Assembly: GCF_033449965.1 (NCBI RefSeq)
Contig: NZ_CP137761.1
Span: 3,348,001 to 3,412,000 of the forward strand
Direction: 5' to 3'
DNA length: 64,000 bases
From: Bacillus sp. T3
Lineage (GTDB): Bacteria; Bacillota; Bacilli; Bacillales; Cytobacillaceae
Each line of letters starts with the position of its first letter. The stretch's first letter is position 1. Shown here in pieces: positions 47,938 to 57,366 of the stretch. The notes under the pieces are model-generated. The model made no database searches. It saw nothing but the letters and a program-made list of their open reading frames with translations, and was not told where the DNA came from. A program made the position numbers and the translations under genes.

Positions 47938-50560
47938 TTAAGTCCAACTCATCCAATTTCCTTCTGTATCAATCGATGCCAAACGTATCCATCCGTTTTG
48001 AATTTTTTCCTGAAAAGCTGGGACTTGATTCAGTAGTCGCTCAATATATTCCGATGGAGCTTGAATCAAGACCAACAAACGTAAAGGAGCATGGTAGATT
48101 TCTTGATCCGACTTCATAACCGACTGCCATGGAAGACCTGGACAATAAATCACTAGCATTCCCCTGCATCACTCCGATACCTGGATGTAACAGTTTGAGT
48201 CACTTTATTTCCGCTGCCATAATAATGAGGTGCAACAGTTGATGCATAATATTGTAGGTTTATCCATTGGGCTACCGTTGCAGGTCCAGATATGATTTTG
48301 GTGAGTAGTGCTCCATTCGGATCTTTCTGCCAATTATAGTTATGGAGGAACGCTCTCCCGCTTAAATTACGTGTTTTGGTTAACTGACGCTCACCAATTA
48401 TAAATGCTGCATTACCTGCAAGCCCCCATTCCTGGACGAACCTCGCTCCAATCTTCTGCGAAGCGCTGTGCCTCAAGGCTCGGATCTTTGTTAGTATTAC
48501 CAACATTCGGTAACTTTGATATCCGTTCTGCATTGGCTTCATTTCTGACAATGGTTAATGTTTCTTTGACTTGAACGAATGTTGCTTGAGCCTCATCTGA
48601 CAAGGTTGGTACATAATGCCAACGCAATTCATCGAGTGTTGTGATATGTTCTGCTGCAGTAAACACAGTTTCTTTCGGAATGAAAATTCCTTCTTTTTCG
48701 AGTGTCTGTCTTACCTCTGGAAGGTTACACAACCTCGCCAGTACTTGTGCATTAAAGCTGCTTGATGCCCCACCGCATGCACCACAGTCCAAAGCAGATG
48801 AGTATGGATTATTTGTACTGTGACTTCCATGACCGCAAATCACTACTAAAGGTGCGAATTTCTCTGTGAGCCCCATCATTTTTAAAGCCTGCCGTACATA
48901 TTGTACTTTCTGTTCATCGGTAAATCCAATCGGGAGCTCAGACTCTGATGTGTGGTTATGATCAATTGAAAGTTCAGTAACAGGTTTGTTGTGCCATTTT
49001 TCATGAAGCCTACGGAATACTAGACCTGCTCCCCGAGGAATAAAACTCCGTGCCAATGTTTGAACGCTTTGCCAAGGTCCACTTATTTCCGGTAGCACCA
49101 TACTTGCAAACAGATTCTGTTTCATCGTTTTAAATGTATAACTTAGAGCACCGCTCGCTTGTTTCCGTTGTTGATATAAATTTAATTCGGGCTCAGTTGA
49201 AGATTCCATTACCTTTAATTCCGGTTTGAACATAACAGGCAAGGAGTTGTGGCTGTGATGGCTGCCAAGCTCACTCTTTTCAATCGGCAATCCGAAAAAG
49301 CCGGCTGATTCCCAAGGTCTCAAAATCTCCTGCTTCTTCAAGTTTTCGGCGAAAAACCTCTGAACGAACATCAATACAAAATACAAATTGAGCTTTTGTT
49401 TGCTTCACGTTTTCTTTCTCCGAATCTTGTTTTGAGGTTATCGTCTGCATTAACTGATTTTCGTAAGTTTTTTCCCATGCCTCGAGCCAAAGTAATTTGT
49501 GGAGAATCCTATCAAAATGATAGGCCAGTGTCAATCGAGCCATTATTTCTTTAGCAGAGAATTTTGACCATGCATTGATTGGCAGTTTACCCCAATCTAT
49601 CCAAGTTAAAATCAATGATTCTACATTCACTTTATTGTCTAAAGTTTGCTTAGGCAACGGAAGATGCGGTTTGACCAAAATGGCTTCCATTGATATTCGA
49701 ACAGCTAGATATTCCATTAGCAATGAATTTTCTTGAGGCGATTCCTTAGAACGCCACAGCATCATTCCTGCCCACCCTGGCAAGGCAAGTAAATGTGCTT
49801 CCAGATAGTTCTGTATCTTCGAATTCGGGATTTCAAGTGCTAATAATGCTTCTTTTAAAGCATGGTCAGCCTCCATATTTAGATTCTTAAGTTGACTTTG
49901 TTGTTTTTTGTTAAGTGATGGGTCGTATTGGACAAGTCTCCTCCAAGCATAATAGAATCCTTTTTCGCGATTTGGCATGGACCAGACAGAATGAGTTTGA
50001 TTCAAGAACAATTTACACCACTTGATTATATGACTATTAAGTTCCTGAGCGACCCTTTCACCGTTCAAGTTTTCGAGGCGCTGACTTTTCGTCTGTATGC
50101 CATGTTCTTTGGAGATTTGGGTATAAAACTTATTTAATTTTTTTGCTAAAATCTTTACTTCAGGAGTGGATACGGTATGACCTGATTGCTTTTCCAAGTT
50201 CAGACCTGCCAAACAATACCGCTCCACCTCCTCTCTTTGCAGATCCAAATTTTGAGAATCAAGCCATTGTTGAAGGCTCTCTTCAAGAAAATCCTGATTA
50301 ATCTCTCCCCTTTTCCATGCCGACAGGAAAATTGATTCATTCGGCAATAGATCAACATTACAAGTATGTTGAAATCTGCGTGCTACTTGTTCAAATGGTT
50401 GTTCTTCTAATCCCACCCAGGGATTTCGCGCTGCAAACGTGTTAATAGGACCCAGGGGTGCAATTGACTTACTGGCTGCTTTAACCAAATCGCAAATATT
50501 AAGATCAAGAAAATCAGGTTCTTTTTCCCAATTTAATACTTTTGCTAAACTGGTATTCAT
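47938..50560 (-). CDS. dabA: DUF2309 inorganic-carbon transporter subunit DabA/MpsB (four apparent frameshifts)
   Basis: Joined, about 870 residues, the normal DabA/UPF0753 length. The frames run NTSLAKVLNWEKEPDFLDLN to FVFCIDVRSEVFRRKLEEAG (Cys and Asp zinc ligands); then the long middle frame with LVVICGHGSHSTNNPYSSAL and DCGACGGASSSFNA (His and Cys ligands); then EWGLAGNAAFIIGERQLTKT; and finally GLPWQSVMKSDQEIYHAPLR to the end. Breaks lie at CCWGG 48137, 48180 and 48431, and at a GGAA/TTCCC run near 49308. The soluble subunit has a beta-carbonic-anhydrase-like zinc site and hydrates CO2 one-way, driven by the ion flux through DabB. It starts 2 bp after dabB ends. Confidence 0.87.
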
Positions 50561-50562
50561 GG

Positions 50563-52077
50563 TTATTTACCTCCTCGATACAAGATTTGTGTCAAATACT
50601 TAGGATGGCTTTCTATCAAATTCTGATGTGGCTCTCCCACTCGTACGAACCAAAGATAAATGATTGCAAAGGTTGTTGATGTTCGGTTACGGGAGAACCA
50701 GGCACCTAAAATGCTGATCATCAACAAGACTAGCACTAGCAAAATTGCCGCGAAGGTGGGAGGTTGTATTCCTGTATGAATGGTTTTTTCTAACAATTTA
50801 TAAAAGACTGAATGGATCATCGTGTAAAGAAGCGCTGCTCCAGCAAATATAGAAAATCCGGCCATTCGAGCGATATGCCCGTTGCCAGTAGCCACTAATT
50901 GCGTCCATGCAAGGAACACTGACCATCCTAAAGCTACTGAGCTTATCATTTGATATGCCTCTCCATGCGAAGAAAGCCAATAACCAATAGCTACCATTCC
51001 ACTAAAGATAACTCCTGAAATTGTCCATATATTTAACGTTTGCTTTATTTTCTCAAGATTTGTTTCATGTTGACGAATGGCAGATCCCGACTGTAGGAAT
51101 AACGTGGATTTAAACAGCCCATGTAATACTGCATGAATGATAGCAGCCAAATAGGCACCTAATGCACATTGAATGAGCATGAACCCCATTTGTGCAATCG
51201 TAGATCCAACCAGTTGCCGTTTATAATCAACTTGAACTAACATAATTCCAGTTCCTATTAATACAGAAAGACTGGATATAACGAGTAAAACATACTGTGC
51301 TGAATCCCCGTTAAAAAAAGGTGCGAAACGAGTTAACATCATTCCACCCGCATTTACGATACCCGCATGCATTACTGCAGATATAGGTGTTGGGGCAACA
51401 ACCGAATCTAACAACCAGCGTTGGAACGGCCATTGTGCGGCAGGTATAATGACACTTAGGATGAACAGTAAATTTATACTTGTTTTCTCCCATGTAGCGA
51501 ATTGCGCCAAGCTATTTTGGGAAAGAACTTGAGATAACTGCCAGTGCCCTGTTACTTGCGTTACCCAAATGATGACGAATACTAAGATAATCCAGCTAAT
51601 GGCAAAAATTCGTCCCGTAACCCCAGCTGCATTTCTTGCCACTTGCCATTCTTTTTTTAAACCGATGAGCAAAGTAAGCCCAAGAAGGGTTACACCCCAG
51701 AAAAACAACAGTAGGCGAAGATCGTTGCTAAGCCAAGTAAGTGAGTCAGCTGCTGTGGTAATGGTAAGAAGTGCAAAATATTTTCGGTAATTTTTGTCAC
51801 CAAGTAAGTAATGAACAGAATAGCGCTGGGCAATTAATCCTACTATTAAAACAAACAAGGCTAAAAGCCATGTTAAGTTATCAAAGCGCCAAGGCCCCAA
51901 GCTCACCCCCCCATGGTCAGAAACAAGAGCTACCAGTGCAACTACCTGGGGCAACGAATTTATACCGATATGAATTCGGACAAAATGTAAGGGAACTTTT
52001 GGGCTTATTAGGAATAATGAGCTAAGTACAGACACTGCGAGCAATATAAAAAATACGATTGGCAAGGAAACTATCAT
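50563..52077 (-). CDS. dabB: NuoL-like proton/cation-translocating subunit DabB/MpsA
   Basis: 504 residues with about 13 hydrophobic segments, related to NADH dehydrogenase subunit 5: SWLSNDLRLLLFFWG-like segment, QWPFQRWLLDSVVAPTPISA, VMHAGIVNAGGMMLTRFAP, then GFMLIQCALGAYLAAIIHAV and HGLFKSTLFLQSGSAI. The charged residues of the proton-antiporter family are in VDYKRQLVGSTIAQMG. The ATG at 52077 is preferred over 52092 because it overlaps the stop of a short upstream frame (ATGA). First main gene of the operon. Confidence 0.88.
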   Translation of the reverse strand: MIVSLPIVFFILLAVSVLSSLFLISPKVPLHFVRIHIGINSLPQVVALVALVSDHGGVSLGPWRFDNLTWLLALFVLIVGLIAQRYSVHYLLGDKNYRKYFALLTITTAADSLTWLSNDLRLLLFFWGVTLLGLTLLIGLKKEWQVARNAAGVTGRIFAISWIILVFVIIWVTQVTGHWQLSQVLSQNSLAQFATWEKTSINLLFILSVIIPAAQWPFQRWLLDSVVAPTPISAVMHAGIVNAGGMMLTRFAPFFNGDSAQYVLLVISSLSVLIGTGIMLVQVDYKRQLVGSTIAQMGFMLIQCALGAYLAAIIHAVLHGLFKSTLFLQSGSAIRQHETNLEKIKQTLNIWTISGVIFSGMVAIGYWLSSHGEAYQMISSVALGWSVFLAWTQLVATGNGHIARMAGFSIFAGAALLYTMIHSVFYKLLEKTIHTGIQPPTFAAILLVLVLLMISILGAWFSRNRTSTTFAIIYLWFVRVGEPHQNLIESHPKYLTQILYRGGK

Positions 52078-52145
52078 GCCGCATTCCCCCATTGCAATGA
52101 AGCAGCCAAATTTCCGTAAACATAAATCTTCATCATTTGCTTCAT
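52074..52145 (-). CDS. Short upstream frame (23 aa) coupled to dabB
   Basis: ATG 52145 has AGAGGAAG about 8 nt upstream, and the frame MKQMMKIYVYGNLAASLQWG ends in NAA then TGA, overlapping the dabB ATG as ATGA. The strong site here and weak site before dabB suggest that translation of dabB depends on this frame. It may be a leader peptide or a true small protein. Confidence 0.5.
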   Translation of the reverse strand: MKQMMKIYVYGNLAASLQWGNAA

Positions 52146-52186
52146 TTTGTTACTTCCTCTCTACTATTTTTTTAGACAAACAAAAA

Positions 52187-52247
52187 AACCGACAATTTTA
52201 TAAGTCTAAGGGTTCTTCCAAACCATTAAACTCCTAAATTGTCGGTT
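52187..52247 (-). promoter_or_regulatory. Attenuator-like terminator in the mps/dab leader
   Basis: On the minus strand AAACCGACAATTT pairs with AAATTGTCGGTTT, followed by TTTTTT, in the untranslated region upstream of dabB. Inside the loop are AGGAG and an ATG-started six-codon frame (MVWKNP, 52226-52206). A TATAAT-like -10 box lies at 52290-52295. The layout suggests transcription attenuation controlled by translation or a ligand. Confidence 0.6.
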
Positions 52248-52496
52248 TACTATTAACTAGCCAATGTTGGTTTTTTACATAGTCTACCAATTATACAAAT
52301 TTTCTTCATTTACTTATAAAAAGTTTATTCAACTTTGTTCAAAAAATGCCTTTCCAATAGGATTACTTTTTCATCTAGTCAACTATTAACTTTATGCTAA
52401 AGCAATCTTTATTAACAGAATCTTTTAAACAATTATTATAGTGGATATGTTACTATCTATTTACCTTTCTGTCAAGTTCAATACACAATAATTGGA

Positions 52497-52594
52497 CTGT
52501 TGCCTTTTTTGAACGAAAAAAATACCTATCATAGCTTTAACAAGTGTTGTGGAAAATACGCTGATTGCATTTTACGAAATACGACTCGGGAAAG
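52497..52594 (+). pseudogene. Degenerate fragment of an RpiR gene
   Basis: About 98 bp that match the SIS-domain part of the RpiR gene (source 45564-45676) with substitutions and small deletions: CTGTTGCCTTTTTTGAA, then GCTTTAACAAGT and GGAAAATACGCTGA are shared. No start, and the frame is broken. Probably left by a local duplication or a former neighbour gene. Confidence 0.75.
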
Positions 52595-52787
52595 TATTTG
52601 AAACCCTTTTTATTATTTCAATTCAAAAAATGAAGCGGAAAACCTTCCCAAGATTCTAGAGTCTCAAGTTTATATAGAGTTGTATTTTATTGTTACTTAT
52701 GAGACAAGATATGAGAAACATTTTAAAATCACATCATAAATAATGCATTTATTTTTTTATGCATTATTTTTCAAGAGGGACGATACA

Positions 52788-53636
52788 TTGTCAATGACTG
52801 AGAGAAAAAATATATCGATTGTTTTAGATTTGCTTATGATTATCGTTGGGACAGGGATTTCCGCTGTAGCCCTTAATATGTTGACCAGACCATCAGGACT
52901 TTTAGCAGGCGGTTTAACAGGAATTTCCCAATTTATCCATCACTTTTTTCCAATTAGTGTCGGGCTTTTTTATTTTATTTTGAATATTCCTTTGATGATA
53001 TTAGGCTATAAATTTTTAGGAAGAAAATTTAGTATTTATACGATACTCTCCATTGTGTTATTATCTACTTTTTTATCCATCATTCCGGTTCGACATTTAT
53101 GGACGGATAACATTTTACTGGCTGCTATTTTTGGAGGAACACTCAACGGAATCGGATGTGGCATTGTTTTAAGAAGAGGTGGTTCTCAAGGCGGACTTGA
53201 CATCCTCTCCAGAATTATTGCCAAATACTCAAATATATCAGTTGGAAAGGCAAACATGGCTATAAATGCAAGCATTGTAATCGCTTCCGGTTTTGTTTTT
53301 AATAGTGAAATTGCTTTATATACAATCATTTCTATGTTTATTTCAATGAAAATGTATGAAGTGGTCCTAAATAATGTTAATCGAGTATCAGTCTTAATCA
53401 TCACCAATAAAGGCGAGGACGTTAACCAAGAAATCAATCAGAATTTACATCGTGGAACGACAATGTGGCATGCAAACGGTGGCTACACCCATGCAGACAA
53501 AACAGTATTACTTTGTGTAACAGTAAAAGGTGAATTGCCAAGTCTGAAAAAAATAGTAAAAAGCAAAGATCCCCAGTCCTTTATCACTGTCATATCCACT
53601 CAAAGTGTTATTGGACGTTTCCATCAGGTATGGTGA
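52788..53636 (+). CDS. YitT-family membrane protein (DUF161/DUF2179)
   Basis: About 282 residues from TTG 52788, which follows GAGGG; ATG 52794 is an alternative, and the longer frame from 52743 has an unlikely start. Five hydrophobic segments (LDLLMIIVGTGISAVALNML; LFYFILNIPLMILGYKFLG; YTILSIVLLSTFLSIIPVRH; LLAAIFGGTLNGIGCGIVLR; IASGFVFNSEIALYTIISMF) are followed by a cytosolic DUF2179 domain (VLIITNKGEDVNQEINQNLH; GGYTHADKTVLLCVTVKGEL). The paralogous family in Bacillus has several members, function unknown. Unrelated in direction to the mps operon. Confidence 0.88.
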   Translation: MSMTERKNISIVLDLLMIIVGTGISAVALNMLTRPSGLLAGGLTGISQFIHHFFPISVGLFYFILNIPLMILGYKFLGRKFSIYTILSIVLLSTFLSIIPVRHLWTDNILLAAIFGGTLNGIGCGIVLRRGGSQGGLDILSRIIAKYSNISVGKANMAINASIVIASGFVFNSEIALYTIISMFISMKMYEVVLNNVNRVSVLIITNKGEDVNQEINQNLHRGTTMWHANGGYTHADKTVLLCVTVKGELPSLKKIVKSKDPQSFITVISTQSVIGRFHQVW

Positions 53637-53673
53637 AAGCAGAAGAAACTAACCCTCTGCTTTCTTTTGAAAT

Positions 53674-53719
53674 GGCTGTGTTACATTAGAGTGATTTCCG
53701 CTTAAATCAACTTGTGCCA
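53674..53719. repeat. Partial MITE-like repeat copy
   Basis: GGCTGTGTTA followed shortly by TGATTTCCGCT and ATCAACTTGTGCC, matching the left end of the element at 21858-22039 and part of its inner arm. The core and right end are missing. It lies just after the yitT gene. Confidence 0.55.
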
Positions 53720-53903
53720 AAAACAACAATATGAAATATTAATAATCATACTCCATTCGCATAGTATTAATTGAGAAGTCAATGATGAAGCCTAGGTCCA
53801 TAGCTATTGATATCATTACTTTTTTTAAAAAATAATGATAGTCAAAAAACAAATACAATGGGAATGAATACAGAGGAAAAATTAGGTTGGGATGGAGGAT
53901 TGT

Positions 53904-54734
53904 ATGATACAAATTGCGGGGGTTCCATTTCATCTAGATGAGAAGTGGCAGCTTGGGAGTATTGAAAAAACGATCATTCGCATGATGCAGGAAGCACCTG
54001 TTTATTTTTCTTATCATTCTTTCGGTGAATTATTGGTTGAGCTAAACTTACGGAAAAACATCATAAACAGTGCAAAGGCGATGAATCAAAGTAAAGCTAT
54101 ATTTAGAAGTTTTACAAATGCACGTTGCAACCCAAACTACTGGCAACTTACAACAGCTGGAGGATTCCTGTTAAAACCAGGTGTAAAACCTTCTGATGCA
54201 ATCTTAGACATATACAGAAACGGACCACTTTATGCATTTGAATGTGCAACCGCTACGATCATCAACTTTTACCATGCTGTTCTACATAGTATTGGCACCC
54301 AATTATTTAATTCGCTGTTTCAAAATCTTTATCTATATAGCTGGCATACTGATTCTGATTTACGAATCTATACCTTTTATTCAAGTTATTTTATACCTGG
54401 TGATGTTGTTTACTTTAATAATCCTGACTATAACCCAAGAGCACCATGGTTTAATGGACTTAGTGCTGTTCTTCTTAATGATGGAAAATATTTTGGACAT
54501 GGTTTTTCAATCAGAACGGCCGACCAAATGATTCAACTTCTAAATACACAGAGAAAACCTGGAGGGAATCAATCAGCTTATTTAACAAACTTAGTAACAA
54601 GGCCTTCTTTTACCCATTTAGTCAGATTGGCAAGTCTAGCAAGAGATCATCGAGCAAATAAAATGCAACACCCTTTTGTGCACCATAATAAAAGCTCCAT
54701 TTCATATGCACATTATCTTTATTTATCTGAATGA
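53904..54734 (+). CDS. tgl: Spore-coat protein-glutamine gamma-glutamyltransferase
   Basis: 276 residues from ATG 53904 (GGAGG 5 nt upstream; ATG 53892 lacks a site). It matches B. subtilis Tgl through YHSFGELLVELNLRKNIINS, NYWQLTTAGGFLLKPGVKPS, the active-site segment GPLYAFECATATIINFYHAV (catalytic Cys), PGDVVYFNNPDYNPRAPWF and YFGHGFSIRTADQMIQLLN. It cross-links lysine and glutamine of spore-coat proteins, mostly GerQ, late in sporulation. The IS3 element inserts about 40 bp downstream. Confidence 0.93.
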   Translation: MIQIAGVPFHLDEKWQLGSIEKTIIRMMQEAPVYFSYHSFGELLVELNLRKNIINSAKAMNQSKAIFRSFTNARCNPNYWQLTTAGGFLLKPGVKPSDAILDIYRNGPLYAFECATATIINFYHAVLHSIGTQLFNSLFQNLYLYSWHTDSDLRIYTFYSSYFIPGDVVYFNNPDYNPRAPWFNGLSAVLLNDGKYFGHGFSIRTADQMIQLLNTQRKPGGNQSAYLTNLVTRPSFTHLVRLASLARDHRANKMQHPFVHHNKSSISYAHYLYLSE

Positions 54735-54814
54735 ATTTGAAAATAATTCATAAGAAAAAATCCATTGGTACAATTTGAACTGTGCCCCCGTTTACGGACA
54801 GTTTAAAAAAGCGC

Positions 54815-55771
54815 CTATGCAGCTAATAAGTGGCCCCGGTATTGTACCAGGGTCATTTTATTTAAGCCCCATTGATAACGGTGATGGTTATATTCTTCGA
54901 TTACTCGATCTACTTCTCTCTTAACCTCTTTTAAATTATCTAAGGATTTATACTCTGCTAAATCCTTAAAATGTCCAAAGAAGCTTTCCATTGGTGCGTT
55001 ATCCCAACAGTTTCCCTTTCGGGACATTGATTGAGTTATGCCAAGCTTTTTCACTTTGCTTTGGAATAGAGGATGCGTATAGTGGACACCTTGGTCAGAA
55101 TGTAACATGGCTTCTGGGTGAAAATGATTGCTGACAGCTACTTTTAACTTTTTTAACGTCTTATAGACGATATCCATCTCTAAAGATGTGGACAAGTGGT
55201 ACGCAATAATTTCCCTTGTAGCTCCATCCTTTACGCAAGATAAATATGCTTTTTGACCCTTTCCAAAATAGAGATAAGTAATGTCAGTAAGCAGGACTTT
55301 CCCTGGTTCTTCCTGATTGAATTCTCGGTTAAGAAGGTTAGGGCAGGTTCGATGTTCCTGGGTTGCCTTGGCCATCTTACGATAGGGATTGGCCTTCCTT
55401 ACTTTGGTTACAAGATTATATTTTGCCATTAGACGCCTAATTTTTTTGTGATTCATTATGGCTGTATAATCATTCTCCATAATCATTTTAATCTGGAGGG
55501 CACCTACTTTTTCCTTTTTGCTAATGAAAATTTCTTGGATTAACTCTATATCCAATTCATCCTGCTCGTCACGTTGTGCACGTAAAGGTGCAGCCTTCAA
55601 CCAATCATAGTAGCCACTACGGCTTACACCTGCCAGTTTACACAGGAAGGAAACAGCTTTCTTTAACTGATGTATTCTTAACGTTTTCTCGATTAGAGAA
55701 AACTTTTCAGCTGCCGTTAAAATCGTTTCTTCTTCAGCGCCTGCCTTTCTAACTCTTCCAGCTTTTTTAGG
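54815..55771 (-). CDS. IS3-family transposase OrfB
   Basis: The DDE integrase core: LLTDITYLYFGKGQKAYLSC (first Asp), EAMLHSDQGVHYTHPLF (second Asp), SRKGNCWDNAPMESFFGHFK (Glu), then NHHRYQWGLNKMTLVQYRGH. An ORF beginning with TTG at 55600 is listed by simple start rules. The frame is open further upstream, with QLKKAVSFLCKLAGVSRSGY, into the orfA end. It is therefore probably made as an OrfAB fusion by -1 slippage at the A6G heptamer in 55762-55768. Confidence 0.87.
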   Translation of the reverse strand, partial: PKKAGRVRKAGAEEETILTAAEKFSLIEKTLRIHQLKKAVSFLCKLAGVSRSGYYDWLKAAPLRAQRDEQDELDIELIQEIFISKKEKVGALQIKMIMENDYTAIMNHKKIRRLMAKYNLVTKVRKANPYRKMAKATQEHRTCPNLLNREFNQEEPGKVLLTDITYLYFGKGQKAYLSCVKDGATREIIAYHLSTSLEMDIVYKTLKKLKVAVSNHFHPEAMLHSDQGVHYTHPLFQSKVKKLGITQSMSRKGNCWDNAPMESFFGHFKDLAEYKSLDNLKEVKREVDRVIEEYNHHRYQWGLNKMTLVQYRGHLLAA

Positions 55772-56149
55772 AAGTCATTCTCTGCCTCAAGGAATTTAAT
55801 TCTTGCCTCAGCTTTTCGTAATTTCTCTTCCACGGAAAGATGCTTTGAAGAAGGGCGTCCTGTACTCCCTTTGCCTCTGCGTTCTGTAAGGAAACCATCC
55901 TCTCCAAACCTTTTATACGAATCCCTCCAACGCCTAAGACAACGTTTAGGTTGATCTTTACCGATCATGTTGAGGTCAAAGCCATGTTCAATAAAGATTT
56001 GTGATGGTGTTTTTCCACTTTTGTAATCCGTAACTGCTTTTACCTTAAATTCCTGGACTATACGAGATTGACCTTTCAGAAACGCTCACAACATTAGGAT
56101 TCTTCTCAAGCTCTTTAATTTGGAATTCATTATAAATATTCTTACTCAT
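55717..56149 (-). CDS. IS3-family OrfA (apparent frameshift)
   Basis: Joined frame of about 143 residues. ATG 56149 begins MSKNIYNEFQIKELEKNPNV, the frame is then lost at SYSP, and the other frame continues EFKVKAVTDYKSGKTPSQIF and MIGKDQPKRCLRRWRDSYKR, ending QALKKKRF at 55717. The break is a CCTGG at 56052-56056 with one extra base. A helix-turn-helix and a C-terminal leucine-zipper-like coiled coil (EEKLRKAEARIKFLEAENDF) are visible. The slippery AAAAAAG used for orfB is inside its end. Confidence 0.83.
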
Positions 56150-56391
56150 GATAATCCTCCGCCCATATTCATTAAATCTATTGAAACACAAAAAACCCCG
56201 GATAGGGGCACTTTTTTATCAGTGTCCGTTATCCAGGGTATAGTTCAATTGGCTAGATTCCTTATTTATTTAAAAGATCATGTCCTATATTTAAGCATAC
56301 TTATGACATTAACCCATTTTATATTAGACCGGCTCCATTTTCCCCTTTAAGAGTATTCTATAGTGATAGACATACTAACACGAAGGGGAAT

Positions 56392-56664
56392 ATGAAAATG
56401 TATTCGAATGTAAACGCACCTCTGACTATGGGGCCAAATGTTTCTCCAATGCCCAATGTTGCTCCTATGCCAAATGTAGCACCGATGCCTAACGTTGCTC
56501 CTATGCCTACCTATACAGCACCCGTTTCTGATTATTGCTATCCAACTGCTGCTTATGCTTATTGTTGTCCTCCAAATCGTTGCAATGACTTTGTCTTAAT
56601 TGTAGTGTTGTTTATCTTATTAATCATTGTTGGTGCATGTGGTTATACCTATTATAAAGATTAA
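56392..56664 (+). CDS. YjcZ-like small membrane protein with PMPNVA repeats
   Basis: 90 residues. Positions about 18-40 are PMPNVA repeats (MGPNVSPMPNVAPMPNVAPM continuing PNVAPMP), then a Tyr/Cys segment (SDYCYPTAAYAYCCPPNRC) and a C-terminal hydrophobic helix NDFVLIVVLFILLIIVGACG. The C-terminal helix resembles YjcZ-family sporulation proteins. ATG 56392 or 56398 follows GAAGGGGAA. An orphan piece of the same repeat is at 58535-58585. Confidence 0.72.
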   Translation: MKMYSNVNAPLTMGPNVSPMPNVAPMPNVAPMPNVAPMPTYTAPVSDYCYPTAAYAYCCPPNRCNDFVLIVVLFILLIIVGACGYTYYKD

Positions 56665-56680
56665 CCTCATCCCACATACT

Positions 56681-56717
56681 AAAAAACCTGTACAGTATAT
56701 GCTTGTACAGGATTTTT
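56681..56717 (+). terminator. Intrinsic terminator
   Basis: AAAAAACCTGTACA with TGTACAGGATTTTTT: 8-bp stem plus flanking A/T pairs. It ends the small repeat-protein transcript. Confidence 0.88.
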
Positions 56718-56953
56718 TATAATACAAGGTAAGGTTCAACATTTTGGGAACTAAGATTATTCATAGTGTGCCTTTTATTTGTACTAATCCATTGAAACCC
56801 TATAGAAACACTCCTACCAAGGATCCCACGACTTCATTCTTCTCGGGCAATAAAAATTTTTGCTTACAGGCTTATTACATAAAGTTAAGGCTCAGTGACT
56901 ATTTATTGCTAATATTATAAAATACTAGTAACACTTTAAAAGGACGGTTAATC

Positions 56954-57229
56954 ATGTACATACAATTGGATCCTGAAGCTAAATCTTGGATTGAAGCAAA
57001 AGGTGCAAACTTAACGGTTAAAACATTGGTAGTTAAATCATGTTGTGCTCCAGGAATTCAAGAACTCTTGGCTATACCCGGAAAGCCAAAAACAATCAAC
57101 CATTTTAAGCAATTTAACGCGGAAGGCATTTCGATTTTTATACATAAAAATATTAGTCAAAAAGAAAAGCTTACAATAAAGGTTTCTGGCTTCGGCCCGT
57201 TTAAATCTATTTCAGCAAAATTTCAATAA
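56954..57229 (+). CDS. CC-motif (seleno)protein-family small protein
   Basis: 91 residues, MYIQLDPEAKSWIEAKGANL, then TVKTLVVKSCCAPGIQELLA with adjacent cysteines and a polar tail. This resembles the HesB-fold-like CC/Se-motif small protein family, in which one Cys is a selenocysteine in some species. Function unknown. It lies 92 bp before a cysteine desulfurase gene, which may hint at a role in sulfur or selenium handling. The start has AAAAGGACGG. Confidence 0.65.
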   Translation: MYIQLDPEAKSWIEAKGANLTVKTLVVKSCCAPGIQELLAIPGKPKTINHFKQFNAEGISIFIHKNISQKEKLTIKVSGFGPFKSISAKFQ

Positions 57230-57366
57230 AAATAACCCACAGTATTTGCACCATATAGATGACTTACACTTTTCTATAACGAAATAACTCCCTTATCCAC
57301 TGCTAAGATAATGAAGAATCTATGCAAACTGAAGGAACTATCTGCAAAAAAGGAAGAGGATCCACG

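Larger units (their letters stand above)
54776..56247. mobile_element. IS3-family (IS150 group) insertion sequence, about 1472 bp
   Basis: Imperfect terminal inverted repeats start TGAACTGTGCCCC on the left and TGAACTATACCC on the inverted right, and share GGACA and TAAAAAAG further in. A 3-bp duplication ATT flanks the ends (54773-54775 and 56248-56250). It holds orfA and orfB on the minus strand with a slippery site between them. It sits between tgl and a small spore-type gene. Confidence 0.87.

Noticed and set aside
52690..52787. Longer YitT frame starting at 52743
   Set aside because: The first 15 residues lack a ribosome site; GAGGG precedes the TTG at 52788.
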